A stretch of 64,000 nucleotides of DNA from contig JAFLEE010000003.1 of NCBI GenBank assembly GCA_017302015.1, positions 1 through 64,000 on the forward strand, written 5' to 3'. The DNA is from Spirochaetota bacterium. GTDB lineage: Bacteria > Spirochaetota > UBA12135 > COTS27 > JAFLEE01. Shown here in pieces: positions 1-8,697 of this stretch. Numbering within the stretch: the first letter of the stretch is position 1; the number at the start of each line of letters is the position of its first letter. Both the position numbers and the translations under genes were made by a program. Under the pieces are notes generated by a model. The model was not told the DNA's origin. It ran no database searches and saw nothing but the letters and a program-made list of their open reading frames with translations.

Positions 1-37
1 AGGCGCCACGGCCGCGGCCGCCCCTCCCACTCCGCGG

Positions 38-814
38 ATGGCCTTTGACCTGACCTTCCTCGGAACCGGCACCTCCGGCGGCATCCCCGAGATCTCGTGC
101 CATTGCCCGGTCTGCGAATCGACCGACCCCCGGGATAAGCGACTTCGCACTTCCGGGCTCCTTTCCCAAGGGGGCCACCACCTCCTCATCGACAGTTCGA
201 CCGACCTGCGCGCCCAATTCCTGAGGGAGGGCATCGACGACCTCGACGGGGTCTGCTACACCCACCTCCACGCCGACCATCTCCTCGGCCTCGACGATCT
301 CCGACGGATCACGCGCGCCAACAAGAAGGTCCTCCCCCTGCGCCTCCATCCCTCCCATCTTCCCACCTTGAAGCGGACCTTCTACTACCTGTTCGAGGAG
401 CGCAAACAGGATGGCGGGGGCGTCGTGCAGGTGTCTTTGGAGCCCTTCGAGTGGTACGAGGCGTTCCCGTGGCGCGGACTCTCCATCGAACCGCTCCTCG
501 TGCGCCACGGCATCCTCGACATCAGCGCGTTCCTCGTCGACGGTCGCCTGGCCTGGATCACCGACGCCAGCGAAATCCCCGCCCAAACCCTCGAGCGCCT
601 GCGGGGAGTCGAGGTGCTCGTCCTCAACGCGCTGCGCTTCCGCCCCCACCCCACCCACTTTTCCCTCGAGCAGGCCCTGGCCATCGCCGAGCGCGTCGGG
701 GCCCGGAAGACCTATTTCGTCCACATGTGCCACGATCTCGGCCACGGGGACGTCTCCAAGACCCTCCCCGGCGGCGTCTTCCTCGCTTTCGATGGGCTGC
801 GTCTCAGTCTATAA
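38..814 (+). CDS. Metallo-beta-lactamase-fold hydrolase (PhnP-like)
   Basis: The 258-residue protein is a single metallo-beta-lactamase domain. The N-terminal strand and loop LGTGTSGGIPE, the metal-binding motif HLHADH (about residues 77-82) and later histidines (VRHG, VHMCHD) fit the PhnP / lipoate-octanoyltransferase-associated branch of cytosolic hydrolases, which cleave phosphodiesters with two metal ions. An early cysteine pair (CHCPVC) is also typical of PhnP-like members, where it sits near a structural metal. Substrate is not predictable; no phosphonate genes are nearby. The gene ends 11 bases before prfB, and its stop codon lies inside a possible -10 box for prfB. Start is the first ATG; the 37 bases upstream hold no visible gene. 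Confidence 0.85.
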   Translation: MAFDLTFLGTGTSGGIPEISCHCPVCESTDPRDKRLRTSGLLSQGGHHLLIDSSTDLRAQFLREGIDDLDGVCYTHLHADHLLGLDDLRRITRANKKVLPLRLHPSHLPTLKRTFYYLFEERKQDGGGVVQVSLEPFEWYEAFPWRGLSIEPLLVRHGILDISAFLVDGRLAWITDASEIPAQTLERLRGVEVLVLNALRFRPHPTHFSLEQALAIAERVGARKTYFVHMCHDLGHGDVSKTLPGGVFLAFDGLRLSL

Positions 815-815
815 T
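810..815 (+). promoter_or_regulatory. Candidate -10 box (TATAAT) for prfB
   Basis: TATAAT overlaps the stop codon of the preceding hydrolase and lies 10 bases before the prfB ATG, so transcription would start only a few bases ahead of the gene. The matching -35 region (TTTCGA at 787-792) is weak, so this rests on the -10 alone. Confidence 0.35.
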
Positions 816-825
816 TTCGCCTCCC

Positions 826-1938
826 ATGTACGAAGAACAATCCAAGGAAGTCTCGGCCCTCCTCCATCGGGTGGCCGAAGACATGGACTCCCTGCACATC
901 AACGATTTCCGCCAGAAACTCGCGGACCTCCGCCTGCGCCAGAGCGACCCCGAGATCTACAATAACTTCGACAAGCTCAAGGGCATCAACATCGAGGTCA
1001 AGAAGATCGAGAACATCGTGAAGCCCTGGGACGACGTGAAGACCCGCCTGGAAGACCTTTCCGTGCTCATCGAGATCAGCGAGTCCGAGAAGGACGCCGG
1101 GGCCCGGGGCGAAATCCTCGGCGCGCTCACCGGCTCCCTCGCCGTCGTCAAGGAACTCGAACTGCGCCGCTTCTTCCAGGAAGATTTCGATGCCGGCAAT
1201 TCCTACCTCAGCATCCAATCCGGCGCCGGGGGCACCGAAAGCTGCGATTGGGCGCTCATGCTCTACCGCATGTACACGCGTTGGATGGAGAGCCGCGGCT
1301 ACGCCTACACCATCATGGACTACCAGGAGGGCGACGAAGCCGGCGTCAAGAGCGTCACGCTCCTCGTCGAAGGGCCCTATGCCCACGGCTTCCTCGCGTG
1401 CGAAGCCGGCGTGCATCGTCTGGTGCGCATCTCGCCCTTCGATGCCAACGCCCGGCGCCACACCTCCTTCGTGGCCGTCTACGCCACCCCCGAGATCGAG
1501 GACGATGTCGAGGTGACCCTCAACTGGACGGAAATCCGCACCGACACCTACCGCTCCTCCGGCGCCGGGGGGCAGCACGTGAACAAGACCGATTCGGCGG
1601 TGCGCCTCACCCACATCCCCTCCGGCATCGTCGTCTCCTGCCAGGCGGAGCGGAGCCAGATCCAAAACCGCGAGAAAGCCATCCGCATGCTCAAGGCCAA
1701 ACTCCACGAGAAGGCCCTCCTCGACCGCCAGGCCGCCATGGACGCCAAGGCCATCGAGAAAAAGAAGATCGAGTGGGGGTCCCAGATCCGTTCCTACGTG
1801 ATGCAACCGTACCAATTGGTCAAGGACCACCGCACCGAGTTCGAGACGTCCAACGTCAATGCGGTCCTCGACGGCGAGATCGAACCCTTCCTCGAAGCCT
1901 ACCTCCGCTCCGGACAGACGGCCACCGCGAAATCCTAG
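826..1938 (+). CDS. prfB: Peptide chain release factor 2 (RF2)
   Basis: A 370-residue class I release factor that recognises UGA and UAA on the ribosome and triggers peptide release. The RF2-type recognition tripeptide SPF is at residues 203-205 (RF1 has PxT), and the catalytic GGQ is at 248-250 in SGAGGQHVNKT. Length matches the family (about 365). The reading frame is open from ATG 826 through the end: no in-frame UGA stop and no programmed +1 frameshift near codon 25, so this prfB lacks the autoregulatory frameshift found in many bacteria. No Shine-Dalgarno sequence is visible before the ATG; a TATAAT box lies close upstream. RF3 (prfC) is also in the window at 25837-27450. Confidence 0.96.
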   Translation: MYEEQSKEVSALLHRVAEDMDSLHINDFRQKLADLRLRQSDPEIYNNFDKLKGINIEVKKIENIVKPWDDVKTRLEDLSVLIEISESEKDAGARGEILGALTGSLAVVKELELRRFFQEDFDAGNSYLSIQSGAGGTESCDWALMLYRMYTRWMESRGYAYTIMDYQEGDEAGVKSVTLLVEGPYAHGFLACEAGVHRLVRISPFDANARRHTSFVAVYATPEIEDDVEVTLNWTEIRTDTYRSSGAGGQHVNKTDSAVRLTHIPSGIVVSCQAERSQIQNREKAIRMLKAKLHEKALLDRQAAMDAKAIEKKKIEWGSQIRSYVMQPYQLVKDHRTEFETSNVNAVLDGEIEPFLEAYLRSGQTATAKS

Positions 1939-1940
1939 GA

Positions 1941-1967
1941 GAACCGGGGGGATGGGTTCCCCCGTTC
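1941..1967. terminator. Hairpin between convergent prfB and hydrogenase protease genes
   Basis: The arms GAACCGGGGG and CCCCCGTTC pair with one bulged C around a loop of about seven bases. It lies between two convergent genes and reaches into the stop codon of the protease. There is no T-run on either strand, so it could be a weak two-way terminator or just an RNA 3' stabiliser. Confidence 0.4.
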
Positions 1968-2448
1968 AGCGGGCCGCCAGCCAGCCCCTCACCTGCAGTT
2001 CGATTTCCCGCGCCACGAGCTCCGCTGCCGCCCGCGAACGGGGCGATAATTGAAACCCGATGGCCATCTCCGCCACGCCGATGGTGTAGAGCCAGGTTTC
2101 GGGCTCCCTATCGAAGAGGGCCCGAACGCTCCCCAGCACCGATTCGGGCGAGAGAAAATGCCCCACGGAAGGCAGCGGGGAACCATCCGCCGATGCGACG
2201 GCCACGATGGGCTTCCTCGTCCATTCCCCGGGGGCTACATTGACCGTAGCGTCCACGAGGACGAGCTTCTCGACCTGCGAAAAATCCACGATGAACTCGG
2301 GAAGCAGCATCTGGGCCTGCCGCACGCCGACGGGCATCCCCTCGAGGGTTTTTTCCAGGAGTTGGGCGACGAGGGGACCGACCCCGTCATCGCCGCGCAT
2401 CTCATTCCCGTAGCCGAGGATGAGGATCTTTTCGTCCGACATTCCCAT
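1966..2448 (-). CDS. [NiFe]-hydrogenase maturation endopeptidase
   Basis: About 161 residues, the usual size of the HyaD/HybD/HoxW protease family, which clips the C-terminal tail of the hydrogenase large subunit after nickel is inserted. The three metal-sensing residues of the family are present: Glu in GYGNEMRGDDGVGP near the N-terminus, Asp in LVLVDATV and His in VGHFLSPE. It is the last gene of the hox operon, immediately after hoxH, whose product carries the cleavable tail, so the substrate is clear from context. ATG 2448 is chosen; a second ATG six bases further in (2442) is equally possible because neither has a clear ribosome-binding site. It overlaps no neighbour. Confidence 0.93.
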   Translation of the reverse strand: MGMSDEKILILGYGNEMRGDDGVGPLVAQLLEKTLEGMPVGVRQAQMLLPEFIVDFSQVEKLVLVDATVNVAPGEWTRKPIVAVASADGSPLPSVGHFLSPESVLGSVRALFDREPETWLYTIGVAEMAIGFQLSPRSRAAAELVAREIELQVRGWLAAR

Positions 2449-2503
2449 CCTCGGTTCCGGTGCCGCCTCGCGTGTGGCAGGGTCCCCGCGTGGGCGCCCG
2501 CGT

Positions 2504-3928
2504 TCAGTCCCGGGTGACCCGGTCCAGCACGCGGCCCGACCGGTCGGCGATTTCCACATCCATGGGCATCTGTCCGTAGGCGTGGGTGGAGCAGGAGAGG
2601 CAGGGATCGTAGCAGCGAATGACCGCTTCGACCCGGTTGAGCATGCCTTCCTGGATCTTCTTCCCGTTGACGAATTTCTTGGCCACCTGGAGCACGCCCT
2701 TGTTCATCGCCAGGCTATTGTGCCCCGTGGACACGATGAGGTTGGCCCAGGTCATCCGGCCGAAGTCGTCGACCTTGTAGTGGTGGATGAGGGTGCCCCG
2801 CGGCGCCTCGGAGACGCCGACGCCCTCGTTACGGTTGACGCGGGCGCGGGCCCGCACCCGGGTATTGAGGATGGTGGGGTTGAGCAGGATCTCGTTGATC
2901 TTCTCGATGCCGTGGAGGATCTCGATGAGGCGCGCGTAGTGGTAGTGGAAGGAGGACTGCACGGGGTGCGAGAGCCGGCTGCGGTATTCGAGGAGTTCCT
3001 TATCGGCCAGGGGCGTTCCCGTGGTCTTGCAATTATTGAGGCGCGCCAGAGGGCCGACGCGGTAGATGCCCTCGGGGTAGCCCATGGGCTTGTAGTAGGG
3101 CGACTTGAGGAAGGAATGGTCTTCGACCGCCTCGGCGATGATCTCGCCGTAGCGTTTGGGGTCGTGCTTGTCGACGACGATATTCCCCTCGGCGTCGGTG
3201 ATGCGCAGGAACCCGTCATAGAAGGAGAGGGTTTCGTCCTCGTGCACCAGGCTCAGGAAGAGCGTGGGGAAATTGGCGAACGAGGCGATCTCGTCGTTGA
3301 AGCCCTCGAAGACTTTCTTGAACCAGGGCAGCGTCCGCTGGATGATATCCATCGCCTGGGGGATGGTCCGCAGGATTTCGTCGCGCTTCTCCGCCGTCAG
3401 CGGTTCGTTCACCCCGCCGCCCACCGTCCAGGCCGGATGCACCCGCTTGCCGCCGAGGATCTCGATGATATTCTGGCCGAATTTCCGCAGCAGCACCCCG
3501 TCCTTGGCCATGGCCGGGTTGGCCCCGATGAGCCCCCAGACGTTGCGTTTCGCGGGGTTGCTGTCGAGCCCCAGCACGAAATCGGGGGAGGAGAGGTGGA
3601 AGAACGAGAGCGCGTGGGATTGGACGAATTGGGCGTAGTTCATGAGCCGCCGCAGTTCGGCCCCGGTGGGGGGGATCTCGACGGCCATGAGGTCGTCGAC
3701 CGTCTTGGAGGAGGCCATGAGGTGGCTCACCGGGCAGATGCCGCAGATGCGCGCGGTGATGGCGGGCATCTCCGTCATGGGGCGGCCCTCCACGAATTTC
3801 TCGAACCCGCGGAACTGGGTGACGTGGAACTTGGCGTCGGTGACGGCGCCGGCGTCGTCGACCTGGATGCTGATCTTGGCGTGCCCCTCGATGCGGGTGA
3901 CGGGGTCGATGGTGATGGTCTGGCTCAT
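2504..3928 (-). CDS. hoxH: NAD-linked [NiFe]-hydrogenase large subunit
   Basis: The 474-residue catalytic subunit holds the Ni-Fe site where H2 is split or formed. Both nickel-binding CxxC motifs are present: [10 protein letters not shown] near residue 62 and DPCLSCSTH near the C-terminus. After the last histidine a 25-residue tail (starting AYGQMPMDV) remains, the piece removed by the maturation protease encoded next. The N-terminal [15 protein letters not shown] and the C-terminal motif are those of the group 3d (HoxH) bidirectional enzymes. It follows hoxY by 10 bases in the hoxEFUYH operon. The bases before ATG 3928 are CCTCC, not GGAGG, so initiation probably depends on coupling with hoxY. 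Confidence 0.97.
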   Translation of the reverse strand: MSQTITIDPVTRIEGHAKISIQVDDAGAVTDAKFHVTQFRGFEKFVEGRPMTEMPAITARICGICPVSHLMASSKTVDDLMAVEIPPTGAELRRLMNYAQFVQSHALSFFHLSSPDFVLGLDSNPAKRNVWGLIGANPAMAKDGVLLRKFGQNIIEILGGKRVHPAWTVGGGVNEPLTAEKRDEILRTIPQAMDIIQRTLPWFKKVFEGFNDEIASFANFPTLFLSLVHEDETLSFYDGFLRITDAEGNIVVDKHDPKRYGEIIAEAVEDHSFLKSPYYKPMGYPEGIYRVGPLARLNNCKTTGTPLADKELLEYRSRLSHPVQSSFHYHYARLIEILHGIEKINEILLNPTILNTRVRARARVNRNEGVGVSEAPRGTLIHHYKVDDFGRMTWANLIVSTGHNSLAMNKGVLQVAKKFVNGKKIQEGMLNRVEAVIRCYDPCLSCSTHAYGQMPMDVEIADRSGRVLDRVTRD

Positions 3929-3938
3929 GGAGGGTTTC

Positions 3939-4472
3939 TCACTTGCCGAAGCGGGTGTATTCGGTGGAATCGGGGATGCGGCCGGCCAGGAGTTCGGTGA
4001 CCGCGAAATGGATGGCCTTCGCGGGGGGCGGGCAGCCGGGGATCCACGCGTCGATCTTCACGTGCTCGTGCAATGGCCGGGCGGTGGGCAAATGCTTGGG
4101 GACGCCCCAATTCGGCGCGCGCTTGTTCACCGCGGCGTTCTCGACGTAGGCGCGCTCGAAGAGTTGGGGCACCTTCAGGGCGTTGCGCATGCCCGGCACG
4201 TTGCCGGTGACCGCGCAATCCCCGAGCGAGACCAGGATTTTGGTGCGGGAGCGGATCATCTCGAGCTTGTGGAGGTCCTCGTCGCTCGAGACGGCGCCCT
4301 CGATGATGCACACGTCGACGTCCTTCGGGTACTCCTTCGGGTCCACGGTCGGGCCCCAGACGACGTCGACTTTCTGGGCGAATTCCACGAGGAACTCGTC
4401 CATGTCGAGGAAGGACATATGGCAGCCGCTGCAGCCGTCGAGCCAGCAGGTCGCGATCTTGGGTTTGCTCAT
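3939..4472 (-). CDS. hoxY: NAD-linked [NiFe]-hydrogenase small subunit
   Basis: 177 residues, the short HoxY type with a single proximal [4Fe-4S] cluster that carries electrons from HoxH to the diaphorase. The cluster ligands are in [10 protein letters not shown] near the N-terminus, LGDCAVTGN in the middle and IPGCPPPAK near the end. There is no twin-arginine signal, so the enzyme is cytoplasmic. The ATG overlaps the hoxU stop as ATGA, and GGGAG lies upstream. The 33-residue tail after PGCPPPAK is the usual HoxY end. Confidence 0.96.
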   Translation of the reverse strand: MSKPKIATCWLDGCSGCHMSFLDMDEFLVEFAQKVDVVWGPTVDPKEYPKDVDVCIIEGAVSSDEDLHKLEMIRSRTKILVSLGDCAVTGNVPGMRNALKVPQLFERAYVENAAVNKRAPNWGVPKHLPTARPLHEHVKIDAWIPGCPPPAKAIHFAVTELLAGRIPDSTEYTRFGK

Positions 4473-5197
4473 GGCCGGTTCTCCCGCATGGTGGTCAGGT
4501 AGGGCAAAAAGCCGCTGCGTTTCTTCATCTCGTTCACGGCCGTGGTCTTCTCGACCAGGGCGCCCACCGGGCAGGCGTGGATGCATTTGCCGCAGCGCGT
4601 GCACGACTCGCTCTGGCCCCAGGGCAGGTTATTGTCGGCGACGACCTCGGTCTCGATGCCGCGGCCCTTGAGGTCCCACACGTGGGCGCCCTCGATCTCG
4701 TGGCAGACGCGCACGCAGCGGGTGCACATGATGCAGCGGTTATGGTCGAGCCGGAAGAGGTCGTGGGTGGAATCGACCTCGTATTTCGCGTAGCGGTAGG
4801 GGAAGCGCACGTGGGTCACGCCGTTCTTCTGGGCGAGGTCCTGCAATTCGCAGCGCCCGTTGGAGACGCACACCGCGCAGACGTGGTTGCGCTCGGCGAA
4901 AAGCAGCTCCAGGATCATCTTGCGGTACTTCTTGAGCCGATCGCTGTCGAGGACGATCTCCATCCCCTCGGCGGCCTTGGTCGTGCACGCGGGCAGGAGC
5001 TTGGGCGAGCCCTTGAGTTCGATCATGCACAGGCGGCAGGCACCCCAGGGGGTGAGGCCCTCGAGGAAGCACAGGGTGGGGATCTCCATCCCCTGCTCGC
5101 GGGCGACCTCGAGGATGGTCTGCCCGCGGGTGGCGCTCACGTCGCGGTCGTTGAGCTTGAGGGTGACGACTTCGGTGGATACGGGGGTGGCGGCCAT
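4469..5197 (-). CDS. hoxU: Hydrogenase diaphorase iron-sulphur subunit
   Basis: 242 residues, homologous to the N-terminal part of NuoG. In order it shows a plant-type [2Fe-2S] ferredoxin domain (residues 10-90; [15 protein letters not shown] and a later Cys), a His/Cys-ligated cluster region ([12 protein letters not shown], near 105-117) and two ferredoxin-type [4Fe-4S] motifs ([11 protein letters not shown] and [12 protein letters not shown]). It wires electrons between HoxFE and HoxY in the cytosol. It starts 12 bases after hoxF and overlaps hoxY by four bases. Confidence 0.96.
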   Translation of the reverse strand: MAATPVSTEVVTLKLNDRDVSATRGQTILEVAREQGMEIPTLCFLEGLTPWGACRLCMIELKGSPKLLPACTTKAAEGMEIVLDSDRLKKYRKMILELLFAERNHVCAVCVSNGRCELQDLAQKNGVTHVRFPYRYAKYEVDSTHDLFRLDHNRCIMCTRCVRVCHEIEGAHVWDLKGRGIETEVVADNNLPWGQSESCTRCGKCIHACPVGALVEKTTAVNEMKKRSGFLPYLTTMRENRP

Positions 5198-5209
5198 AGC
5201 GGGTTCCTT

Positions 5210-6838
5210 TTACCGGGCGGCGGCCGGTTTCCCGGGGCCGTCCTTGAGGAGGCTGGTGTACTCTTTCTCGAAATAGTGCAGGGTGCTCATCACGGGGTTC
5301 GGCGCCGTCTGGCCGAGGCCGCAGAGGCTCGTGGTGCGCACCAGGTCGCAGAGCTCCTTGAGCAGCTCGAGGTCGGCCTTCACCGCCTCGCCGGCGTGGA
5401 TCTTCTCCAGCAGCCCGTACATCTGGGCCGTGCCGGTCCGGCAGGGGACGCATTTCCCGCAGCTTTCGCTCATGCAGAACTCGGTGAAGAACTTCGCCAC
5501 GTCGACCATGGAGGAGTCCTCGTTCATCACGATCATCCCGCCCGAGCCCATGATCGAGCCGGCTTCCCGCAGCGACTCGTAGTCCACCGACATGTCGAGC
5601 TTGGATTCGGGGATGCAGCCGCCCGAGGGGCCGCCGGTCTGCACGGCCTTGAATTTCTTCCCGTCGGGCACGCCGCCGCCGATGTCGAAGATGATGTCGC
5701 GGAGTTTGGTGCCCATGGGCACTTCGATGAGGCCGGTGTTCTTGATCTGGCCGGCGAGGGCGAAGACCTTGGTGCCCTTGCTCTTCTCCGTGCCGATCGC
5801 GCTGTACCATTCCCAGCCGTTGCGCAGGATGGGCGGCACGGTGCTGAAGGTCTCGACGTTGTTGATGAGGGTCGGCATGCCCCAGAGGCCGGCCTCGGCG
5901 GGGAAGGGCGGGCGCGGGCGCGGCATGCCGCGGCTGCCCTCGATGGAGACCAGGAGCGCCGTTTCTTCGCCGCAGACGAAGGCCCCGGCGCCCAGGCGGA
6001 TCTCGAGGCGGAAGGAGAAGGTGGTCCCCAGGATCTTGTCGCCCAGGAGGCCCTTGCCCTCGGCCTGCTTGATGGCCGTCTTGAGGCGCTTGATGGCGAG
6101 CGGGTACTCGGCGCGCACGTACACGTAGCCCTGGGAGGCGCCGACGGCGTAGCCGGCGATGATCATGCCCTCAATGACCCGGTGCGGGTCGCTCTCGAGC
6201 ACGCTGCGGTTCATGAAGGCGCCCGGGTCGCCCTCGTCCGCGTTGCACACGACGTACTTGCGGCTGCCCGCGGCCTTGGCGACCGTGGCCCATTTGAGGC
6301 CGGTGGGGAAGCCCGCGCCGCCGCGGCCGCGCAGGCCGCTTCGCGAGACGGCGTCGATCACTTCGGCCGGCTCGAGATCGGTGAGGGCCTTGATGAGGGC
6401 CTCGTAGCCGCCGGCGGCGAAATACTCCTCGATGCGCTCGGGATCGATGACCCCGCTATTCTCGAGGATGATCTTCTGCTGGCGAGCGAAGAAGGGGATG
6501 TCGAGGGAGAGTTCGAGGCGCTTGACCGGGGCCTTCCCCAGCTTCTCCACGACCTCGGCCACATCGGCCTCCTTCACGGCCTGGTACATCGCCTTCTTGC
6601 CGTCCGACTCCAGGGAGACCAGGGGGCCGGCGGCGCAGAGGCCGAGGCAACCCACGCTCTTCACGTTGACCTCGGATTCGAGCCCCTTCAATTTGACCTG
6701 CTTGTCGAGGGCGTCCTTGATCTTATCGCTGCCCATGGATTGGCAGCCGGCGGCGCAGCACACCCCGAGGATGTGCTTGCAGGCGTGGCTTTTCTGCCTC
6801 TCGGCTTCGGCGGACTGACGGAGTTCTTCGGGCGTCAT
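5210..6838 (-). CDS. hoxF: Hydrogenase diaphorase NAD/FMN subunit
   Basis: 542 residues. The N-terminal 100 residues form a thioredoxin-like [2Fe-2S] domain (Cys27, Cys32, Cys64, Cys68), followed by the NuoF-type FMN/NADH domain with the glycine-rich GRGGAGFPTGLKW near residue 170, and a C-terminal [4Fe-4S] site (SCGKCVPC, near 460, plus SLCGLG). It oxidises or reduces NAD(H) at FMN. ATG 6838 is chosen because AAGGAAC sits eight bases upstream and because the text further upstream overlaps hoxE. It is the second gene of the hox operon. Confidence 0.96.
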   Translation of the reverse strand: MTPEELRQSAEAERQKSHACKHILGVCCAAGCQSMGSDKIKDALDKQVKLKGLESEVNVKSVGCLGLCAAGPLVSLESDGKKAMYQAVKEADVAEVVEKLGKAPVKRLELSLDIPFFARQQKIILENSGVIDPERIEEYFAAGGYEALIKALTDLEPAEVIDAVSRSGLRGRGGAGFPTGLKWATVAKAAGSRKYVVCNADEGDPGAFMNRSVLESDPHRVIEGMIIAGYAVGASQGYVYVRAEYPLAIKRLKTAIKQAEGKGLLGDKILGTTFSFRLEIRLGAGAFVCGEETALLVSIEGSRGMPRPRPPFPAEAGLWGMPTLINNVETFSTVPPILRNGWEWYSAIGTEKSKGTKVFALAGQIKNTGLIEVPMGTKLRDIIFDIGGGVPDGKKFKAVQTGGPSGGCIPESKLDMSVDYESLREAGSIMGSGGMIVMNEDSSMVDVAKFFTEFCMSESCGKCVPCRTGTAQMYGLLEKIHAGEAVKADLELLKELCDLVRTTSLCGLGQTAPNPVMSTLHYFEKEYTSLLKDGPGKPAAAR

Positions 6839-6860
6839 GGCTTCGTTCCTTGTGGCGCGT

Positions 6861-7382
6861 TCAGGCGGGGACCGCGGCGGTCGGGGTTTTGAGCATCGAC
6901 TCCACTTTCTTCCCGAAGTCGGCGACGGACAGGTTGCCGGCGACCTGCCCATCGAAGACGACGGCCGGGGCCATGCTGCACGACCCGATGCACCGGGCCT
7001 GGATGACGGAAAGTTCGCCGTCGGGGGTGGTCTGGCCGGGCTTCACTCCGTAGGTCTTCTCGGCGTCCTTCAGCAGTTCGGGCGCGCCCTTGATATAGCA
7101 CGCCGTGCCCATGCAGACGACGCAGGTGTGCTTTCCCTGGGGCTTCAAGGTGAAGAAGTGGTAGAAGGTCGCGACCCCGTAGACCTTGGAGAGGGGCAGC
7201 CGCAAAGCCTTGGCCACGTAGACCAGGGACGGGTCATCCAGGTAGCCGAAGACCTCCTGGACCGAGTGGAGGACCTCGATGAGCGCCTGGCCTTGGGCGC
7301 CGTTGCGCCGGATCGTGGCCTCCACGATGCGCCAGCGTTTGTCTTCGGTCGGCGGTTTCACCGCCGTTTTGGATTGGGTCAT
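6861..7382 (-). CDS. hoxE: Hydrogenase diaphorase [2Fe-2S] subunit (NuoE-like)
   Basis: 173 residues, homologous to NuoE: a helical N-terminal half followed by a thioredoxin-like domain whose four cysteines bind [2Fe-2S] (CMGTACYIKG and RCIGSCSMAP). HoxE marks the pentameric HoxEFUYH type of group 3d enzyme. ATG 7382 is preceded by AAAGGA six bases upstream. It is the first gene of the operon; the AT-rich region ahead of it carries the promoter. Confidence 0.95.
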   Translation of the reverse strand: MTQSKTAVKPPTEDKRWRIVEATIRRNGAQGQALIEVLHSVQEVFGYLDDPSLVYVAKALRLPLSKVYGVATFYHFFTLKPQGKHTCVVCMGTACYIKGAPELLKDAEKTYGVKPGQTTPDGELSVIQARCIGSCSMAPAVVFDGQVAGNLSVADFGKKVESMLKTPTAAVPA

Positions 7383-7458
7383 GGGAAATCCTTTGATGAA
7401 AAGGTGGCTTTCCAAGTCATATCAATTTAGCAAATCGGGTCTCTGATGTCTCATATTG

Positions 7459-7488
7459 ATTGTAGCACCGAAAATATTTTAAATGCAA
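7459..7488 (-). promoter_or_regulatory. Candidate promoter of the hox operon
   Basis: In the AT-rich gap 7383-7680 between hypE and hoxE, the minus strand reads TTGCAT (7488-7483), 18 bases, then TACAAT (7464-7459). Expected transcription start is near 7452, giving a leader of about 70 bases before hoxE. The -10 has five of six consensus bases; the -35 is poor, which suits an activator-dependent promoter. ATCAAT (7421-7426) and ATTGAT (7455-7460) form a spaced inverted pair downstream. The rest of the gap (7510-7680) shows no gene. Confidence 0.5.
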
Positions 7489-7506
7489 TAGAGAATTTTT
7501 TCTCTA
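7489..7506. promoter_or_regulatory. Perfect inverted repeat just upstream of the hox -35 box
   Basis: TAGAGAA-TTTT-TTCTCTA is a perfect palindrome with 7-base arms that abuts the -35 element, centred about 45 bases before the expected transcription start. That is a normal place for an activator of the Crp/Fnr or similar type, though the sequence matches neither the Fnr nor the Crp consensus. It is not a terminator because no T-run follows on either strand. Confidence 0.5.
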
Positions 7507-7680
7507 AAAAAAGCCGCAAATTCTACTCTTTTAGGAATTATCGCGACGGATTCCGCAGTAGCTTCCATGCCAAACCCGGCTTTAAAATATCTGAGAAAAT
7601 CCTCTGACCCTAAAAGCAGAAAACGAAGGAAAACTCGCGAATTTAGGCGATTTCCCTGTCGTGATTATTGCCAAACCGCC

Positions 7681-8697
7681 TCAGCAAATTCGAGGCAATT
7701 GTTCTCCGTAGGGTTTCTGGAGGATCCGGCGCCCCCCGATGGCGGTGAGAATTTCGCACCGCGCCGGGCCCTTTTCCACCCGACCGATGATCTCGCTCTT
7801 TTCGCCATAAGGGTGGCCACGCAAGGCCTCGAGGGCCTTCTGGGCGTCTTCCGGGCGCACGACCACGAAGACCTTACCCTCGTTGGCGACCTCCAATGGG
7901 TCGAGGCCGAGCATCTCCGCCGCATGCCGGGTTTCCGGAAGGACGGGGATGCGCTTCTCATCCAGCACGAAGAGGTGCCCCGTCGTCTTGGCCAGGTCCG
8001 AGGCGACCCCGGCGAGGCCGGCCCGCGTGGGATCCCGCAAAAAGACGACCCCGGGCACCGCGGCGAGGAGCCTCTCGATGAGGCCGTTTAGCGGGGCCGC
8101 ATCGCTTCGCAGCGCGCTCTTTAGCTCGGGCATTTGCCTCGCCAGCATGACCGCGAGGCCGTGGTCCGCGAGGGTCCCGCTGATGAGGAGGACATCCCCG
8201 GGGGCGATCTTTTTGGGATGGAGGACCCGGCCTTCCGGGATGATCCCGATGCCGGCGGTGGTGAGGAAGATCCCATCGGCCTGGCCCCGCCCGACGACCT
8301 TCGTATCACCGGTGATCACGGGCACGCCGGCCTCCCGGGATGCCTCTGACACCGAATCGAGGATCTTCTCCAGGACGCCGCGGGGAAGGCCCTCTTCGAG
8401 GATCATCCCGAGGGCCAACCCCTGGGGACGAGCGCCGCTGACGGCCAGATCGTTGACGGTCCCGCAAACGGCGAGGCGCCCCAGGTCTCCCCCGGGGAAG
8501 AAGAGGGGCTTCACCACGAAACTATCGAGGGTGAGGGCCGGGCGCCCGGGAATGCTTTGGATGATACCGCTATCGAGAAGTTCGTCGAGGAGGGGATTGG
8601 AGAGGCGGGGCCAAACGACCTGCTCCAGGAGCCTGTCGGTGAGTTGCCCGCCGCCCCCGTGGGCCAGGGCGACCTGGTCGAATGATTCCGCTTTCAC
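7681..8697 (-). CDS. hypE: Hydrogenase maturation factor HypE
   Basis: 338 residues. HypE dehydrates the carbamoyl group received from HypF to the cyanide ligand of the Ni-Fe site. The N-terminal ALAHGGGG motif, the PurM-type ATP-binding fold (VNDLAVSGARP, ITGDTKVVG) and the C-terminal PRIC with the essential terminal cysteine are all present. The start is GTG 8697, which overlaps the hypD stop codon as GTGA; upstream in-frame sequence belongs to the hypD reading region. Confidence 0.96.
   Translation of the reverse strand: MKAESFDQVALAHGGGGQLTDRLLEQVVWPRLSNPLLDELLDSGIIQSIPGRPALTLDSFVVKPLFFPGGDLGRLAVCGTVNDLAVSGARPQGLALGMILEEGLPRGVLEKILDSVSEASREAGVPVITGDTKVVGRGQADGIFLTTAGIGIIPEGRVLHPKKIAPGDVLLISGTLADHGLAVMLARQMPELKSALRSDAAPLNGLIERLLAAVPGVVFLRDPTRAGLAGVASDLAKTTGHLFVLDEKRIPVLPETRHAAEMLGLDPLEVANEGKVFVVVRPEDAQKALEALRGHPYGEKSEIIGRVEKGPARCEILTAIGGRRILQKPYGEQLPRIC

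Noticed and set aside
4577-6892. Plus-strand open frame of 771 codons opposite hoxF and hoxU
   Set aside because: It lies wholly antisense to two well-supported genes and has the Val/Ala/Gly/Asp-rich composition expected from the reverse of GC-rich codons; no domain is seen.
7489-7512. Reading the TAGAGAA palindrome plus A-run as a terminator
   Set aside because: The T-run precedes rather than follows the hairpin on the minus strand, and the A-run follows on the plus strand, so neither strand gives an intrinsic terminator.
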